A stretch of 64,000 bases of DNA from assembly GCA_025354165.1 (NCBI GenBank), contig JANXNI010000032.1, positions 1-64,000 on the forward strand, written 5' to 3'. This DNA comes from Burkholderiales bacterium (GTDB lineage Bacteria > Pseudomonadota > Gammaproteobacteria > Burkholderiales > Casimicrobiaceae). Positions 10,429 to 20,654 of the stretch are shown here, piece by piece (position 1 is the first letter of the stretch; each line of letters begins with the position of its first letter). The notes under the pieces are model-generated. The model saw nothing but the letters and a program-made list of their open reading frames with translations, was not told where the DNA came from and made no database searches. Both the position numbers and the translations under genes were made by a program.

Positions 10429-11828
10429 AGTTCCGCCTGCAAAACCTGCACTTCGTTGGCATCGGTGGCATCGGCATGAGCGGCATTGCTGAGGTGCTAC
10501 ACAATCAGGGCTATATCGTGAGCGGCAGTGACGCTGCGAACTCCGCCGTGCTGGAACGACTCGCATCGCTTGGTATTCGTGTGACGGTTGGTCATCAAGC
10601 GGAAAATCTCGGAACTGCGCAAGCAGTCGTCGTCTCGACGGCAGTCAAGGAGACCAACCCGGAAGTCATCGCCGCACGCGCGAAAAAATTGCCGGTAGTT
10701 CCCCGCGCTTTGATGCTCGCCGAGCTAATGCGCATGAAGCGCGGCATCGCGATTGCCGGTACCCACGGCAAAACGACAACAACCTCTTTGGTTGCAAGCG
10801 TGCTTGCCGAAGGCGGCCTTGATCCGACGTTCGTGATCGGCGGGCGCTTGCTCGCTGCGGGTTCAAACGCACGGCTCGGCACCGGTGAATTTTTGGTTGC
10901 GGAAGCCGACGAGTCGGACGCCTCGTTCCTGCATTTGTCGCCGACGCTTGCGGTCATTACTAACATCGATGCCGACCACATGGAGACGTACGAGCACAGT
11001 CTCGATCGTTTGCATCAGGCGTTTGTGGACTTCGCGCACCGCCTTCCGTTTTACGGTTCGCTGTACGCGTGTATTGATGACGCGGGCGTCGCCAGTATCC
11101 TGCCACGGGTGGTTAAGCCAGTGGTGACCTACGGCCTCTCAGTCGACGCCGATATTCGTGCAACTGACATTGAAGCGCATGGTGCGACCATGCATTTCAC
11201 GGCCATCCGCGAGGGCCACGCTGCCCTGCCCGTGGCGGTGCAGGTGGCCGGATTGCATAACGTCAGAAACACGCTAGCGGCGATTGCCATCGCGCAGGAC
11301 TTGGGCGTGGCCGACGACGCGATTGCGCGCGCACTTAAAAATTTCGGCGGTGTAGGACGTCGCTTTCAGCGCTTCGGTGAAGTCACGCATGGCGATGCCA
11401 AGTTCGAATTGATCGACGACTACGGGCATCATCCAGTCGAGCTAAAAACCACGCTCGCCGCCGCACGCGCTGCGTTTCCGGGACGTCGACTGGTGCTCGC
11501 GTTTCAGCCGCATCGCTACACGCGAACCCGCGATCTATTTGAGGATTTCGCGGCGGTGTTGTCCGAGGTTGATGTGCTCTTGCTGACCGAAGTCTACGCC
11601 GCTGGTGAAGCGCCGATTGTGGCAGCGGATGGCCGTGCGCTTGCTCGCGCAATCCGCCTTCGTGGCCGCGCTGAACCTCTTTTCGTTGAAGACATCGCGC
11701 AGCTACCCGATAGCGTTCTACACATCGTGCGCGACGGCGATGTGGTGATGACGATGGGCGCAGGCTCCATCGGAACTACGGCGCAAAAGATCGTGCAGGC
11801 AAGCAGTGGAGGCGCACATGTGGTCTGA
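10425..11828 (+). CDS. murC: UDP-MurNAc:L-alanine ligase MurC
   Basis: First Mur ligase, 467 residues. The N-terminal [17 protein letters not shown] dinucleotide-like fold, the ATP loop [10 protein letters not shown] with Lys116, and DDYGHHPVE in the C-terminal domain are diagnostic and separate it from the related Mpl at 49.4 kb. The start is GTG with GTGA overlap. The next gene is ftsQ, which overlaps by 11 bases; the usual ddl gene is missing between them. Confidence 0.96.
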   Translation: MKFRLQNLHFVGIGGIGMSGIAEVLHNQGYIVSGSDAANSAVLERLASLGIRVTVGHQAENLGTAQAVVVSTAVKETNPEVIAARAKKLPVVPRALMLAELMRMKRGIAIAGTHGKTTTTSLVASVLAEGGLDPTFVIGGRLLAAGSNARLGTGEFLVAEADESDASFLHLSPTLAVITNIDADHMETYEHSLDRLHQAFVDFAHRLPFYGSLYACIDDAGVASILPRVVKPVVTYGLSVDADIRATDIEAHGATMHFTAIREGHAALPVAVQVAGLHNVRNTLAAIAIAQDLGVADDAIARALKNFGGVGRRFQRFGEVTHGDAKFELIDDYGHHPVELKTTLAAARAAFPGRRLVLAFQPHRYTRTRDLFEDFAAVLSEVDVLLLTEVYAAGEAPIVAADGRALARAIRLRGRAEPLFVEDIAQLPDSVLHIVRDGDVVMTMGAGSIGTTAQKIVQASSGGAHVV

Positions 11829-12546
11829 CACACAATCAATCAATCGCTTTGCTGCGCTCATCGCGGCAATTGCGACGTTGGCGTTGACCTGGTGCCTGAT
11901 GTCCTGGGCTAGCAGCAAAAGCTATTTTGCGATCCGGCAAGTGAAAGTGGTCTCGCAATTAGCCGAGGTTGATCCGGGGTTGCTTGAGTCTGCAATCCGC
12001 ACCGATTTACGCGGCACGTTCTTCTCCGTGTCGCCCGCTCGCACTCGTGCGACGCTCAAAAAATTGCCATGGGTGCGTGACGTCTCAATCAAGCGGCGCT
12101 GGCCGTTTGCCCTTGACGTCGACGTAGTCGAGCATCGCGCCGTTGGGTATTGGGGCGACAACGATTTATTGTCCGATCAAGGTGAAGTGTTTAGCGCCGC
12201 TTCCAAAGCGCCGATGCCACGATTTGACGGACCCGTAGCTTCGTCGCAAGACATTCTTAATCGCTATCGCGAAACCCGGTTGGCGCTGGCTTCACACGGT
12301 CTCGATATCAAGGCGTTCGCCATGTCACCACGCGGCGCGATCACCGTCACCACAGGTAACGATATGCAGCTTGAGTTTGGTCGCGAACACTTCCCGGAGC
12401 GGCTTGCGCGTTTTGTGGCGCTTTACAACACCTGGCCGCAGTCTTATCGCATTGGACTGGCGCGAGTGGATCTTCGTTACAAAGCGGCCATCGCGGTCGC
12501 GCGAAACGGCGCGCCCGCCGTCGAAATACAGAAAGGTCAATCGTGA
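11818..12546 (+). CDS. ftsQ: Cell division protein FtsQ
   Basis: Bitopic divisome protein, 242 residues. A membrane helix at about residues 12-35 is followed by a periplasmic POTRA domain ([24 protein letters not shown]) and a beta domain with [22 protein letters not shown] chose the ATG at 11818, which has GTGGAGG 6 bases upstream and starts MWSDTQS. It overlaps the end of murC by 11 bases, with the same bases CATGTGGTCT seen at the murE/murF overlap. Confidence 0.92.
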   Translation: MWSDTQSINRFAALIAAIATLALTWCLMSWASSKSYFAIRQVKVVSQLAEVDPGLLESAIRTDLRGTFFSVSPARTRATLKKLPWVRDVSIKRRWPFALDVDVVEHRAVGYWGDNDLLSDQGEVFSAASKAPMPRFDGPVASSQDILNRYRETRLALASHGLDIKAFAMSPRGAITVTTGNDMQLEFGREHFPERLARFVALYNTWPQSYRIGLARVDLRYKAAIAVARNGAPAVEIQKGQS

Positions 12547-13757
12547 GTGAATTGATCGCAGCGCTGGACATTGGCACTTCGAAAATCGTCGCTTTAGTCG
12601 CAGAGATTGATGCTGACAACAACATCAACGTCATTGGCTTTGGTGAGCAGCCTTCAATCGGTTTGCGTAAGGGCATGGTCGTCGATATCGACGCGACGAC
12701 CAACAATGTTGCCGCGGCTGTGCGCGAGGCGGCAGCGATGGCTAATTGCAAGATCACCAACGTTTATGTTGGTATCGCGGGCGCACACATTCGCAGCCTC
12801 AATTCAAGCGGTATGGTCGCGATGAAAGATAGCGAAGTGACCGAGGCGGACATGGAGCGCGTGGTCGAAACCGCGAAGGCCATCGCAATTCCTAATGATC
12901 AGGTCGTGCTGCATACCTTGCCGCAGGAATACATCATCGATGGACAGGAAGGTGTGCGTCGTCCGCTCGGCATGAGTGGTCGCCGGCTTGAGGTCAAGGT
13001 ACATATCGTGACCGGTGCCGTATCGGCTGCGGAGAACATCGAGAAGTGCGTGCGCCGGTGCGGATTAAACGTGCTGGAATTGGTGTTGCAGCCACTTGCC
13101 TCGGCGGCGGCTTGCCTGACCAAAGACGAGATGGAGATCGGCGTTGGCCTCGTCGATATCGGTGGTGGTACGACTGATTTCGCGCTCTTCACGGGCGGCG
13201 CGATTCGCCACACAGGCGTCATTCCGGTCGCGGGTGATCAGATTACCAACGATATTGCAATGGCACTGCGCACGCCGAGCAAAGAGGCCTCGGATATCAA
13301 GCATCGTTACGCCTGTGCGTTGACGAAGCTGGTCGAGCCGGACGAATTGATTGAAGTGCCTAGCGTCGCAGATCGACCAGCGAAATCAATGGCCCGGCAC
13401 ATGCTGGCGGAAGTCGTCGAACCACGCGTTGAAGAGCTGTTCCAGCTCGTGCATGAACAGATCAAGCGCTCAGGTTTCGAGCCGCTACTTCGCTCAGGCA
13501 TCGCGCTCACCGGCGGCAGCAGCGTGCTCCCCGGTATGACCGAGCTCGGCGAAGAAGTCTTCCACATGCCTGTGCGAATCGCGGTTCCGGACTATCGTGG
13601 CGCGCTCAAGGATGTGCTCGCCGCGCCGAAATATTCGACGGCGATTGGTCTTTTGATGCACGGTCGGGATCAGCAGGCGAAACAGGCGGTGATGCGTCGG
13701 CGCGATTCGGCGGCGGCGGGGATGTTTGCGAAGTTACGGGATGCGTTTGGTGTGTAG
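12543..13757 (+). CDS. ftsA: Cell division protein FtsA
   Basis: Actin-like ATPase, 404 residues, which tethers FtsZ to the membrane. ALDIGTSKIVALVAE is the phosphate-1 motif at residues 7-21, and VDIGGGTTDFALF and ALTGGSSVLPG are the later nucleotide-binding motifs. The C-terminus (SAAAGMFAKLRDAFGV) is the usual amphipathic membrane-binding helix. GTG start inside the ftsQ stop (GTGA). A 47-base gap leads to ftsZ. Confidence 0.96.
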   Translation: MSELIAALDIGTSKIVALVAEIDADNNINVIGFGEQPSIGLRKGMVVDIDATTNNVAAAVREAAAMANCKITNVYVGIAGAHIRSLNSSGMVAMKDSEVTEADMERVVETAKAIAIPNDQVVLHTLPQEYIIDGQEGVRRPLGMSGRRLEVKVHIVTGAVSAAENIEKCVRRCGLNVLELVLQPLASAAACLTKDEMEIGVGLVDIGGGTTDFALFTGGAIRHTGVIPVAGDQITNDIAMALRTPSKEASDIKHRYACALTKLVEPDELIEVPSVADRPAKSMARHMLAEVVEPRVEELFQLVHEQIKRSGFEPLLRSGIALTGGSSVLPGMTELGEEVFHMPVRIAVPDYRGALKDVLAAPKYSTAIGLLMHGRDQQAKQAVMRRRDSAAAGMFAKLRDAFGV

Positions 13758-13804
13758 TTATTTCCAGTTTTTTATTTTTAGTGTTGCCTTGAAGGAGCGG
13801 AAAC

Positions 13805-14992
13805 ATGTTTGAGATCGTTGATGAAAAAAGAGACGGCGCGGTCATCAAAGTGATCGGCGTTGGGGGTTGCGGCGGAAACGCCGTGGAGCACATGATTCAC
13901 AAAGGCGTTGCCGGCGTGGAATTTATCGCCGCTAACACCGATGCGCAGGTGCTCGACAAAAATCCGGCACCGAAGCGGATTCCGCTCGGGGCTGAATTGA
14001 CGCAGGGGCTCGGTGCAGGTGCCAAACCCGAAGTCGGTCGTGATGCCGCGATGGAATCGAAGCTTGCGGTGCAGGAAGCGATTCGCGGTGCCGACATGCT
14101 GTTCATAACCGCCGGTATGGGCGGCGGAACTGGCACGGGTGCTGCGCCGATCATTGCGCAATTGGCAAAAGAAATGGGCATTTTGGTCGTCGCCGTGGTG
14201 ACCAAACCGTTCCGATTTGAAATGCAAAAGCGTGAGCGCGCAGCACAGGCGGGCATCGATGAGCTGCAACGTCACGTTGACTCGCTGATCGTGGTGCCGA
14301 ATGAAAAACTCATTCAGGTTTTGGGCCGCAATATTTCGTTGCCTGCTGCATTCGCCGCGTCGAACGACGTGCTGCACGGCGCAGTCGCTGGCATATCGGA
14401 AATCATCAACAAGCGTGGCCTCGTAAACCGCGACTTCGCGGACGTTCGCACCATCATGTCGGAACTCGGCATGGCGATGATGGGGACTGCAACCGCCAGC
14501 GGCGAAAACCGTGGCAAAGTCGCAGCGATGGCCGCGATCAAGAGCCCGTTGCTGGAAGATGTGGACTTGCAGGGCGCACGCGGTGTGTTGCTCAACATTA
14601 CCTCGTCGAGCAATGTCGAATTGGGCGAGCTGTACGACGTGACCGACACGGTCGCGGAGTTCGTTTCTGCCGATGCGACGGTGCTCTGGGGCCACGTCAT
14701 CGACGACGAAATGGGCGACGAAATGCGCGTCACGATGGTCGCGACCGGTCTCGGCGCGAAGAAAAAGATGACTTCGGTTCAGGGCGGACTCGCGAATGTA
14801 TTGCGTACTGAACTTGTCAGTTCCGGCCTTCGCACGGGCACCGACAATCATGTCGTGACAAACGTTGGTAGTGTCGAGGCGGTGACAGCTACGACCGAAG
14901 TCGACATCGACACGCCGACCTGGACGCGCCCTCGTGCGACCGGCGGTCGCTCGCTGGAAATCCCAACGTTCCTGCGCAAACAGGCCGACTAG
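13805..14992 (+). CDS. ftsZ: Cell division GTPase FtsZ
   Basis: Tubulin-like GTPase that forms the Z ring; 395 residues. The tubulin signature G106-GGTGTG112 and the N-terminal VIGVGGCGGNAVEHM are intact. The T7-loop region, a variable linker and the conserved C-terminal peptide EIPTFLRKQAD (docks FtsA and ZipA) are all present. AAGGAG lies 8 bases before the ATG, one of the clearest ribosome sites in the cluster, in line with high expression. Confidence 0.98.
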   Translation: MFEIVDEKRDGAVIKVIGVGGCGGNAVEHMIHKGVAGVEFIAANTDAQVLDKNPAPKRIPLGAELTQGLGAGAKPEVGRDAAMESKLAVQEAIRGADMLFITAGMGGGTGTGAAPIIAQLAKEMGILVVAVVTKPFRFEMQKRERAAQAGIDELQRHVDSLIVVPNEKLIQVLGRNISLPAAFAASNDVLHGAVAGISEIINKRGLVNRDFADVRTIMSELGMAMMGTATASGENRGKVAAMAAIKSPLLEDVDLQGARGVLLNITSSSNVELGELYDVTDTVAEFVSADATVLWGHVIDDEMGDEMRVTMVATGLGAKKKMTSVQGGLANVLRTELVSSGLRTGTDNHVVTNVGSVEAVTATTEVDIDTPTWTRPRATGGRSLEIPTFLRKQAD

Positions 14993-15029
14993 GAGGGCTG
15001 CGCAAGGCGACAAAAAAGTCTGTCCAACG

Positions 15030-15056
15030 AACTGCGCAGCCGCGCCCTGCGCAGTT
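15030..15056. terminator. 10-bp perfect hairpin between ftsZ and lpxC
   Basis: AACTGCGCAG at 15030-15039 and its exact complement CTGCGCAGTT at 15047-15056 enclose a 7-base loop. It lies 38 bases after the ftsZ stop. No T-run follows, so it could be a Rho-linked or attenuating stem, or an mRNA-protecting 3' end, rather than a classical intrinsic terminator. The role is inferred from position. Confidence 0.5.
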
Positions 15057-15118
15057 CTCCAACGCGTCGTGACGAAGCGACAGTGAGCAACCAACGCGCA
15101 AAATCTATACTTCTCGCC

Positions 15119-15976
15119 ATGCCACAACAACACACCCTCGCGAGCGAGGTATCGGCCACTGGCGTAGCGCTGCACTCCGGCGTTCGCGTTCAGATCACGC
15201 TCAAGAGCGCACCACCTGGCACCGGAATCATCTTCCGCCGCGTCGATCTCAATCCGCCGCAAGACATTCCCGCCAAAGCGGAATTGGTCAAGGAAACGCG
15301 ATTGGCCACTACGCTCGTTTTGGGCGGTGCCAAGGTCGCCACGGTTGAGCATTTGCTCGCGGCCTGCGTCGGTTGCGGTATCGATAACGCCATCGTCGAA
15401 CTCGACAACCTTGAAGTGCCGATCATGGACGGTTCGTCCGCGCCGTTCGTATTTTTGATCGAGCAGGCGGGTGCGGTCGCCCAGGACGCGCCGCGTCGCT
15501 ACATTGAAGTGCTGACGCCGGTTCGCGTCGAGATGGGCGACAAGTTTGCGGAGTTGCTCCCGAACCCGCATTTCGAAGTGGACTTCACCATCGATTTTTC
15601 GCATCCAGCGATTCCGGATGATCAGTGTCACGTCAAGATGAAGCTCGATGACGCGGACTTTTTGTCGCACATCAGCCGCGCGCGCACTTTCGGTTTCGCC
15701 TATGAAGTCGAGACGCTGCGCTCCATCGGCCTGGCGCAGGGTGGCAGCATGGAAAACGCCATCGTTCTCGATGAATATAAAGTGCTCAATCGCGAAGGCC
15801 TACGCTTCGCCGACGAACTGGCGCGACACAAAGTGCTGGACGCGGTCGGCGATCTCTTTTTGCTCGGCCACAGGGTTCGAGCCAAATATCATGCGTTCAA
15901 ATCGGGGCATGAGTTGAATAACAGGTTGTGTCTGGCGTTGCAGGCGCAGCCTGAGGCTTGGCGATTTACTACGTAG
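15119..15976 (+). CDS. lpxC: UDP-3-O-acyl-GlcNAc deacetylase LpxC
   Basis: Zinc amidase committing UDP-acyl-GlcNAc to lipid A synthesis; 285 residues. QHTLASEVSATGVALHSG is the family N-terminus, VEHLLAAC holds the first zinc His, MDGSSAPFVFLI follows, and RHKVLDAVGDLFLLGH carries the distal His and Asp ligands. A GTG at 15083 is in frame, but homology starts at the ATG at 15119. No ribosome site precedes it; TATACT sits 7 bases upstream, which could mean a leaderless transcript. The C-terminus lacks about 20 residues found in E. coli LpxC. Confidence 0.93.
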   Translation: MPQQHTLASEVSATGVALHSGVRVQITLKSAPPGTGIIFRRVDLNPPQDIPAKAELVKETRLATTLVLGGAKVATVEHLLAACVGCGIDNAIVELDNLEVPIMDGSSAPFVFLIEQAGAVAQDAPRRYIEVLTPVRVEMGDKFAELLPNPHFEVDFTIDFSHPAIPDDQCHVKMKLDDADFLSHISRARTFGFAYEVETLRSIGLAQGGSMENAIVLDEYKVLNREGLRFADELARHKVLDAVGDLFLLGHRVRAKYHAFKSGHELNNRLCLALQAQPEAWRFTT

Positions 15977-15996
15977 CGCCAGCGTTTTACGGATAA

Positions 15997-16113
15997 CAGC
16001 TTTTCGTCAAAAGCTTTATTTTATCTGGGCTAACGCCAGAAATCGTCAATAGTCGACAATCAAACCAAACGACTGCTAGCCCCTTTGAAAAAGCGATCTT
16101 ATCGGAAAAGCTG
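15997..16113. repeat. 116-bp dyad-symmetric intergenic element, copy A
   Basis: Copy A of a family found six times here. It starts CAGCTTTTCG, with a perfect 7-bp hairpin (AGCTTTT, loop CGTC, AAAAGCT). Inner arm GGGCTAACG at 16027 faces CTAGCCCC at 16076, and the centre is GTCGAC at 16052-16057. It ends GGAAAAGCTG at 16113, one base longer than the other copies. It lies between the convergent lpxC and dciA genes. Flanking bases 15977-15996 and 16114-16188 hold nothing I recognise. Confidence 0.85.
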
Positions 16114-16188
16114 TACTTTTCCCGGCACGACGCCATCCCAAATTTGCTGCCCGAATTCGCAGAAACCCGAAATTTCCCGGCGATCCAG

Positions 16189-16683
16189 CTAACGATTCGC
16201 CACCGTTTTCGCTAATCGCTTAAGACTAGTTTGCAGGCGCTCACTGTTGATGCGATCAGCGGTGGCGTTCAGTTTCCGCTGAGAATCGACCGCTGGCAGC
16301 ACTCTTGGCCGAGCCGCGGACGCACCGTTAGATTGCGTCTTTAACGAAATTTCGTTAAATTTCAGTCCCTTACGGTCCAGATTCGTGAGCATTTCGGTGC
16401 TTAAGAGCCGCGTCAGATGTGCGGCCTCGGCGGATACGACGGTGATACTCAGCGTTGAACCTGAGGCCGACATAGCCACGACAAAGCGCTTCAGACGCTC
16501 CGGCACTGCCTCAATCAACACATCGAATTGACGCGAACCTTCGCGGGCATGCAGTAACGCCGCGCTCAAAGCGGGCAGACGATCCAGATACTGGGTCAAG
16601 CCTGTTGGGCGAGGATAGAGTTGTTTAGCGCGCGGATAGAGTGCTTTGTCAACGCCGGAATTATTGAGGAATCTCACTTGCAA
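16189..16683 (-). CDS. dciA: DUF721 (DciA-like) protein
   Basis: 164 residues. The central part (LPALSAALLHAREGSRQFDVLIEAVPERLKRFV, then LSITVVSAEAAHLTRLLSTEMLTNL) fits the DUF721/DciA fold. DciA proteins help load the replicative helicase DnaB in bacteria that lack DnaC. This position between lpxC and an M23 peptidase before secA is usual for betaproteobacterial DUF721 genes. The longest start is TTG at 16683, in the same TTGCAA palindrome that starts the divergent peptidase gene; a GTG two codons later is the alternative. Assignment is by domain pattern and context. Confidence 0.72.
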   Translation of the reverse strand: MQVRFLNNSGVDKALYPRAKQLYPRPTGLTQYLDRLPALSAALLHAREGSRQFDVLIEAVPERLKRFVVAMSASGSTLSITVVSAEAAHLTRLLSTEMLTNLDRKGLKFNEISLKTQSNGASAARPRVLPAVDSQRKLNATADRINSERLQTSLKRLAKTVANR

Positions 16684-17589
16684 ATTATCGTTGTTTCGAG
16701 TGACTTTAGAACCAAGAAATCGCTGAATGTTGGCGTGCCGCAGGTCGTCGGCTTGACGTTTGTTGCGTTGCTCGCGTTAGGTTTGACGGCCACGCTCGCC
16801 AATTACCTCTCGCTTAAATACGCCGCCACCAGCAATCACCCGCTGATTCGCAGCGTGCTGCTGGCCGACCAGCACGCCGAAGCGAAAGAGCGCCAGCAGC
16901 AAATTCAGGACAACATCAACAATCTCGCCGTCAAGCTGGGCGAAGTTCAAGCGCACATGATGCGGCTGGACGGACTGGGCGAGAAGCTCGCCAAGGTCGC
17001 GGGCTTGAAGCCCGCCGAGTTGCCGAGTGCAACGGCTAACAGCGGCCGCGGCGGTGCAGCCACCGTGGGTGCGCCGCTCTCGATTGACGATTTCGCAAAA
17101 CAGTTAAGCGAATTGAATAAAAACGTCGACGTCAAGGCCGACCAGCTCTCCGTGCTGGAAGCGCTTCTGGTTGAGGGCAGCGCGCAGCGCAAGTTCTTAC
17201 CGACGCTGCCCCCGGTTGAAAACATCAATTACACCTCGAACTTCGGATACAGGATTGACCCGTTTACCGGGCATCAAACCTTCCACGAAGGCGTGGACTT
17301 CGCTGCCGAAACCGGCACCGCAATCAATGCAGCCGCCAGCGGCAAAGTGATTTATGCAGATACCCATCCCGCCTACGGCAAAAGCATTGAAATTGACCAC
17401 GGAAACGGGCTCGTCACGCGTTACGCGCACAGCTCCGAGCTTCTGGTCAAAGAAGGCGATCTCGTCGTGCGTGGCCAACGCATCGCCCGCGTTGGCACCA
17501 CCGGTCGCTCCACCGGCCCGCATCTGCATTTCGAAGTGCGCCTCAACGGCGTCGCACAGAATCCCGGTCGCTTCCTCGCGGTTCAGTAG
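16678..17589 (+). CDS. M23-family peptidoglycan endopeptidase (LytM-like), membrane anchored
   Basis: 303 residues: a short cytoplasmic start, a membrane helix at about 20-42, a coiled-coil region (KERQQQIQDNINNLAVKLGEVQ) and a C-terminal LytM domain. Zinc-site motifs are visible: FHEGVDFA (H..D), and GPHLHFEVRLNG with the HLH pair. Such proteins cleave peptide cross-links or activate amidases in the periplasm. I chose TTG at 16678 because TGAGGA lies 7 bases upstream and homologues begin MQII; the upstream ATG at 16621 is unlikely. Divergent from dciA with overlapping start codons. Confidence 0.88.
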   Translation: MQIIVVSSDFRTKKSLNVGVPQVVGLTFVALLALGLTATLANYLSLKYAATSNHPLIRSVLLADQHAEAKERQQQIQDNINNLAVKLGEVQAHMMRLDGLGEKLAKVAGLKPAELPSATANSGRGGAATVGAPLSIDDFAKQLSELNKNVDVKADQLSVLEALLVEGSAQRKFLPTLPPVENINYTSNFGYRIDPFTGHQTFHEGVDFAAETGTAINAAASGKVIYADTHPAYGKSIEIDHGNGLVTRYAHSSELLVKEGDLVVRGQRIARVGTTGRSTGPHLHFEVRLNGVAQNPGRFLAVQ

Positions 17590-17817
17590 CGCAGACTACG
17601 CCTCTTCGCTGCGGCTAGTGCCGCGCCCCCTGCGGCAATCGCCGCGGGCACAGCGGCGACCGCCGCTCCACATAGAATCTAGGGTTTCGCCCGCTTCGCC
17701 TTCGCAGCATGATTTTGTGCTTGCGGAGTCCGGCGGGCCTTGCTACATCCGCAACGTTGGCCACCGTTATGCAGGCGGCCACATTTCCCGCGTCCACTTC
17801 ACGCGCAGTTCAAGATC

Positions 17818-20541
17818 ATGATCGACAAATTTCTAAAAACAATATTCGGCAGCCGTAACGACCGCCTGCTCAAACAATTTCGCGGCAATGTGATCAAGAT
17901 CAACGCGCTTGAGGACGGTCTCAAGGCGTTGTCGGACGAGCAGCTCCGTGGCAAAACTGCCGAGTTCAAAAAACGCGTGACTGATGGTGAAACGCTCGAC
18001 GATTTGCTGGTTGAGGCATTCGCGGTGGTGCGCGAAGCCGGTCGCCGCGTGCTCGAAATGCGTCACTTTGACGTGCAGCTAATCGGCGGCATGGCGCTGC
18101 ATGAAGGCAAGATTGCCGAGATGCGTACGGGCGAGGGCAAAACGCTGATGGCGACGTTGCCGATTTACCTGAATGCGCTGTCCGGCAAAGGCGTGCATCT
18201 GGTGACGGTGAACGATTACCTCGTAACGCGCGATGCCGACTGGATGGGACGCATCTATCGTTTTCTCGGCATGAGCGTTGGCACCGTGACGTCGCAGCAG
18301 GACAACGCGTCGAAGATTGCCGCTTACGCTGCCGACATCACTTACGGCACTAACAACGAATTCGGCTTCGACTATCTGCGCGACAACATGGAATACGCGG
18401 TCGCCGATCGTCGTCAGCGCGGACAGAACTACGCAATCGTCGATGAGGTCGATTCGATCCTGATTGATGAGGCGCGGACGCCACTCATCATCTCGGGTCA
18501 GGCCGAAGACAACATCGAGATTTATTACAAAATCAACGATTTGTCGCCCAAGCTCACACGGCAAGAGAAAGAAGATTCGCCCGGTGATTACTGGGTCGAC
18601 GAGAAGGGCCGTCAGGTTCATCTGTCGGAACAGGGCCACGAGCATGCCGAACAATTGCTTGAACAAATGGGCTTGCTGCCTACCGGTGCAAGCCTGTACG
18701 ACGCCGCGAACATTTCGTTGATGCACCATGTGTACGCGACCCTACGCGCACATACCTTGTACAACCGCGACGAGCATTACGTCGTGCAGGATGGTGAAGT
18801 CATCATCGTTGACGAATTTACCGGTCGCCTGATGTCCGGTCGCCGGTGGAGCGAAGGGCTGCACCAAGCCGTCGAAGCGAAAGAGGGTGTGCCGATTCAG
18901 CGCGAGAATCAAACGCTCGCCTCGATCACGTTCCAGAACTATTTCCGCATGTACGCGAAGCTCGGCGGCATGACCGGAACGGCCGATACAGAGGCCTACG
19001 AATTCCAGCAGATTTATAACCTCGAAACCGTCATCATTCCCACCCATCGCGACATGGTGCGTCGCGACGAAAACGATCTGTTCTTCAAGTCCTCCGCCGA
19101 GAAATATGCGGCTTCGGTGATCGATATTCGCGACTGCTACAACCGCGGTCAGCCAGTGCTGGTGGGCACGACCTCGATTGAAAACTCCGAGCTGATCTCG
19201 GCGATGCTCACCAAAGAGAAATTGCCGCATCAGGTATTGAACGCGAAGCAGCATGAGCGCGAGGCGAGCATCGTCGCACAGGCGGGCATGCCCAAAGCCG
19301 TGACCATTGCGACCAACATGGCCGGTCGCGGCACCGACATCGTGCTCGGCGGTGCGCTCGAGCCCGAACTGCGCGCGATTCGTGAAGATGAGTCGTTGTC
19401 GACTGATGAGCGCAAAGCCAAGATGGAAGCCACACAGACGGCATGGCAAGCGCGCCATGATGAAGTGCTCGCGGCGGGCGGTTTGCGCATTGTGGGCACC
19501 GAGCGCCACGAGTCGCGTCGTATCGACAATCAGTTGCGCGGTCGCGCCGGTCGTCAGGGTGACGCCGGTTCTAGTCGCTTCTTTTTGTCTGCTGAAGACC
19601 CACTGATTCGCATCTTCGGCGGTGACCGCATGAAGAACATCATGACGCGTCTGCGCATTCCGGACGGCGAGCCGATCGAGGCGGGCATCATGTCGCGCCA
19701 GATCGAAAAGGCGCAGCTCAAAGTGGAGTCGCGCAACTTCGATATTCGCAAGCAACTGCTTGAGTACGACGACGTTGCCAACGACCAGCGCAAAGCGATT
19801 TACGAACAGCGAAATCACCTGCTCGAACACGCGAACGTCAGTGACACCGTGCGCGACATGATCGGTGGCTGGGTGGACGATACGGTCAAACTGTACGTGC
19901 CACCCGAGAGCCAGGAAGAGCAATGGGATCTACCAGGCCTTGAGGCTGCGATGCACGATGTGCAGGTGCACGCGCATGTTGCCGATTGGCAAAAAGCGCA
20001 GCCTGATTTGGACGACACAGACATTCTTGAGCGGTGTAAAAAAGAAGCGCTCGACACCTACAACGCCAAGCGCGAAGTCGCTGGCGAAGAAGTGTTCAGT
20101 CAGTTCGAGCGCAACATCCTGCTCCAGATTATGGACACGCAGTGGCGTGAGCATTTGTCGAACCTCGACTTGCTGCGTCAGGGCATCCATTTGCGCGGCT
20201 ATGCGCAAAAGAATCCGAAGCAGGAATACAAGCGTGAATCGTTCGAGATGTTCGGCGGCATGCTGGATCGTTTCCGTGGCGAAGTCGTGCGTATTTTGTT
20301 GACCGTGCAAGTTCGCTCCGAAGCGGACGCGCAGGCCGTTGAGCCCGCGCCCGCGATGCAGAACGTGGCGTACAAGCATGCGGATGTTGATGGGCTGACG
20401 GGCGAAGAAACTGTGGTTGCCGCTTCGGATTCGAATAGCAATCAGCCGACCGTGAACCAAGGTTCGAAACTTGGGCGCAACGACCCGTGTTTCTGCGGTT
20501 CTGGCAAGAAGTACAAGAACTGTCACGGGCGATTGGATTAA
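17818..20541 (+). CDS. secA: Preprotein translocase ATPase SecA
   Basis: Motor of the Sec export channel, 907 residues. Walker A is MRTGEGKT with Lys108, the DEAD-like box is [17 protein letters not shown], and GTDIVLGG and [10 protein letters not shown] are helicase motifs of NBD2. The C-terminal zinc motif [14 protein letters not shown] binds SecB and lipids. The frame is open from 17740, but [19 protein letters not shown] at 17818 matches the family start. The 228 bases before it are GC-rich with no feature I can assign. Confidence 0.97.
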   Translation: MIDKFLKTIFGSRNDRLLKQFRGNVIKINALEDGLKALSDEQLRGKTAEFKKRVTDGETLDDLLVEAFAVVREAGRRVLEMRHFDVQLIGGMALHEGKIAEMRTGEGKTLMATLPIYLNALSGKGVHLVTVNDYLVTRDADWMGRIYRFLGMSVGTVTSQQDNASKIAAYAADITYGTNNEFGFDYLRDNMEYAVADRRQRGQNYAIVDEVDSILIDEARTPLIISGQAEDNIEIYYKINDLSPKLTRQEKEDSPGDYWVDEKGRQVHLSEQGHEHAEQLLEQMGLLPTGASLYDAANISLMHHVYATLRAHTLYNRDEHYVVQDGEVIIVDEFTGRLMSGRRWSEGLHQAVEAKEGVPIQRENQTLASITFQNYFRMYAKLGGMTGTADTEAYEFQQIYNLETVIIPTHRDMVRRDENDLFFKSSAEKYAASVIDIRDCYNRGQPVLVGTTSIENSELISAMLTKEKLPHQVLNAKQHEREASIVAQAGMPKAVTIATNMAGRGTDIVLGGALEPELRAIREDESLSTDERKAKMEATQTAWQARHDEVLAAGGLRIVGTERHESRRIDNQLRGRAGRQGDAGSSRFFLSAEDPLIRIFGGDRMKNIMTRLRIPDGEPIEAGIMSRQIEKAQLKVESRNFDIRKQLLEYDDVANDQRKAIYEQRNHLLEHANVSDTVRDMIGGWVDDTVKLYVPPESQEEQWDLPGLEAAMHDVQVHAHVADWQKAQPDLDDTDILERCKKEALDTYNAKREVAGEEVFSQFERNILLQIMDTQWREHLSNLDLLRQGIHLRGYAQKNPKQEYKRESFEMFGGMLDRFRGEVVRILLTVQVRSEADAQAVEPAPAMQNVAYKHADVDGLTGEETVVAASDSNSNQPTVNQGSKLGRNDPCFCGSGKKYKNCHGRLD

Positions 20542-20560
20542 CTTCTAGCATTGATGTTCT

Positions 20561-20654
20561 TGTAGAAGCGGCTTGCCGCGATCCAACGTCGAATTGGCGC
20601 TTCATTCATGAAACGTTCGTAACGTCAGACAGGTCGCGGCAAGCCGCTCCTACA
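20561..20654. repeat. REPIN-like inverted repeat pair between secA and argJ
   Basis: The left arm at 20561-20581 (TGTAGAAGCGGCTTGCCGCG plus one A) and the right arm at 20634-20654 are reverse complements at 20 of 21 positions, 52 bases apart. The core AGCGGCTTGCCGCGA resembles the REP sequences of pseudomonads and xanthomonads, where two inverted REPs form a REPIN mobilised by a RAYT transposase. No RAYT gene is in this window. Confidence 0.75.

Noticed and set aside
13778-15670. A 630-residue minus-strand open frame across ftsZ and lpxC
   Set aside because: It runs antisense to two clearly conserved genes and is rich in Arg and His, as expected for a shadow frame in GC-rich DNA.
15997-16113. 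A CRISPR array or direct-repeat cluster
   Set aside because: The repeats are dispersed single copies with internal dyad symmetry, not regularly spaced direct repeats with spacers, and no cas genes are present.
18742-19923. A 393-residue minus-strand open frame inside secA
   Set aside because: Antisense shadow of a fully conserved secA region; no recognisable domain or ribosome site.
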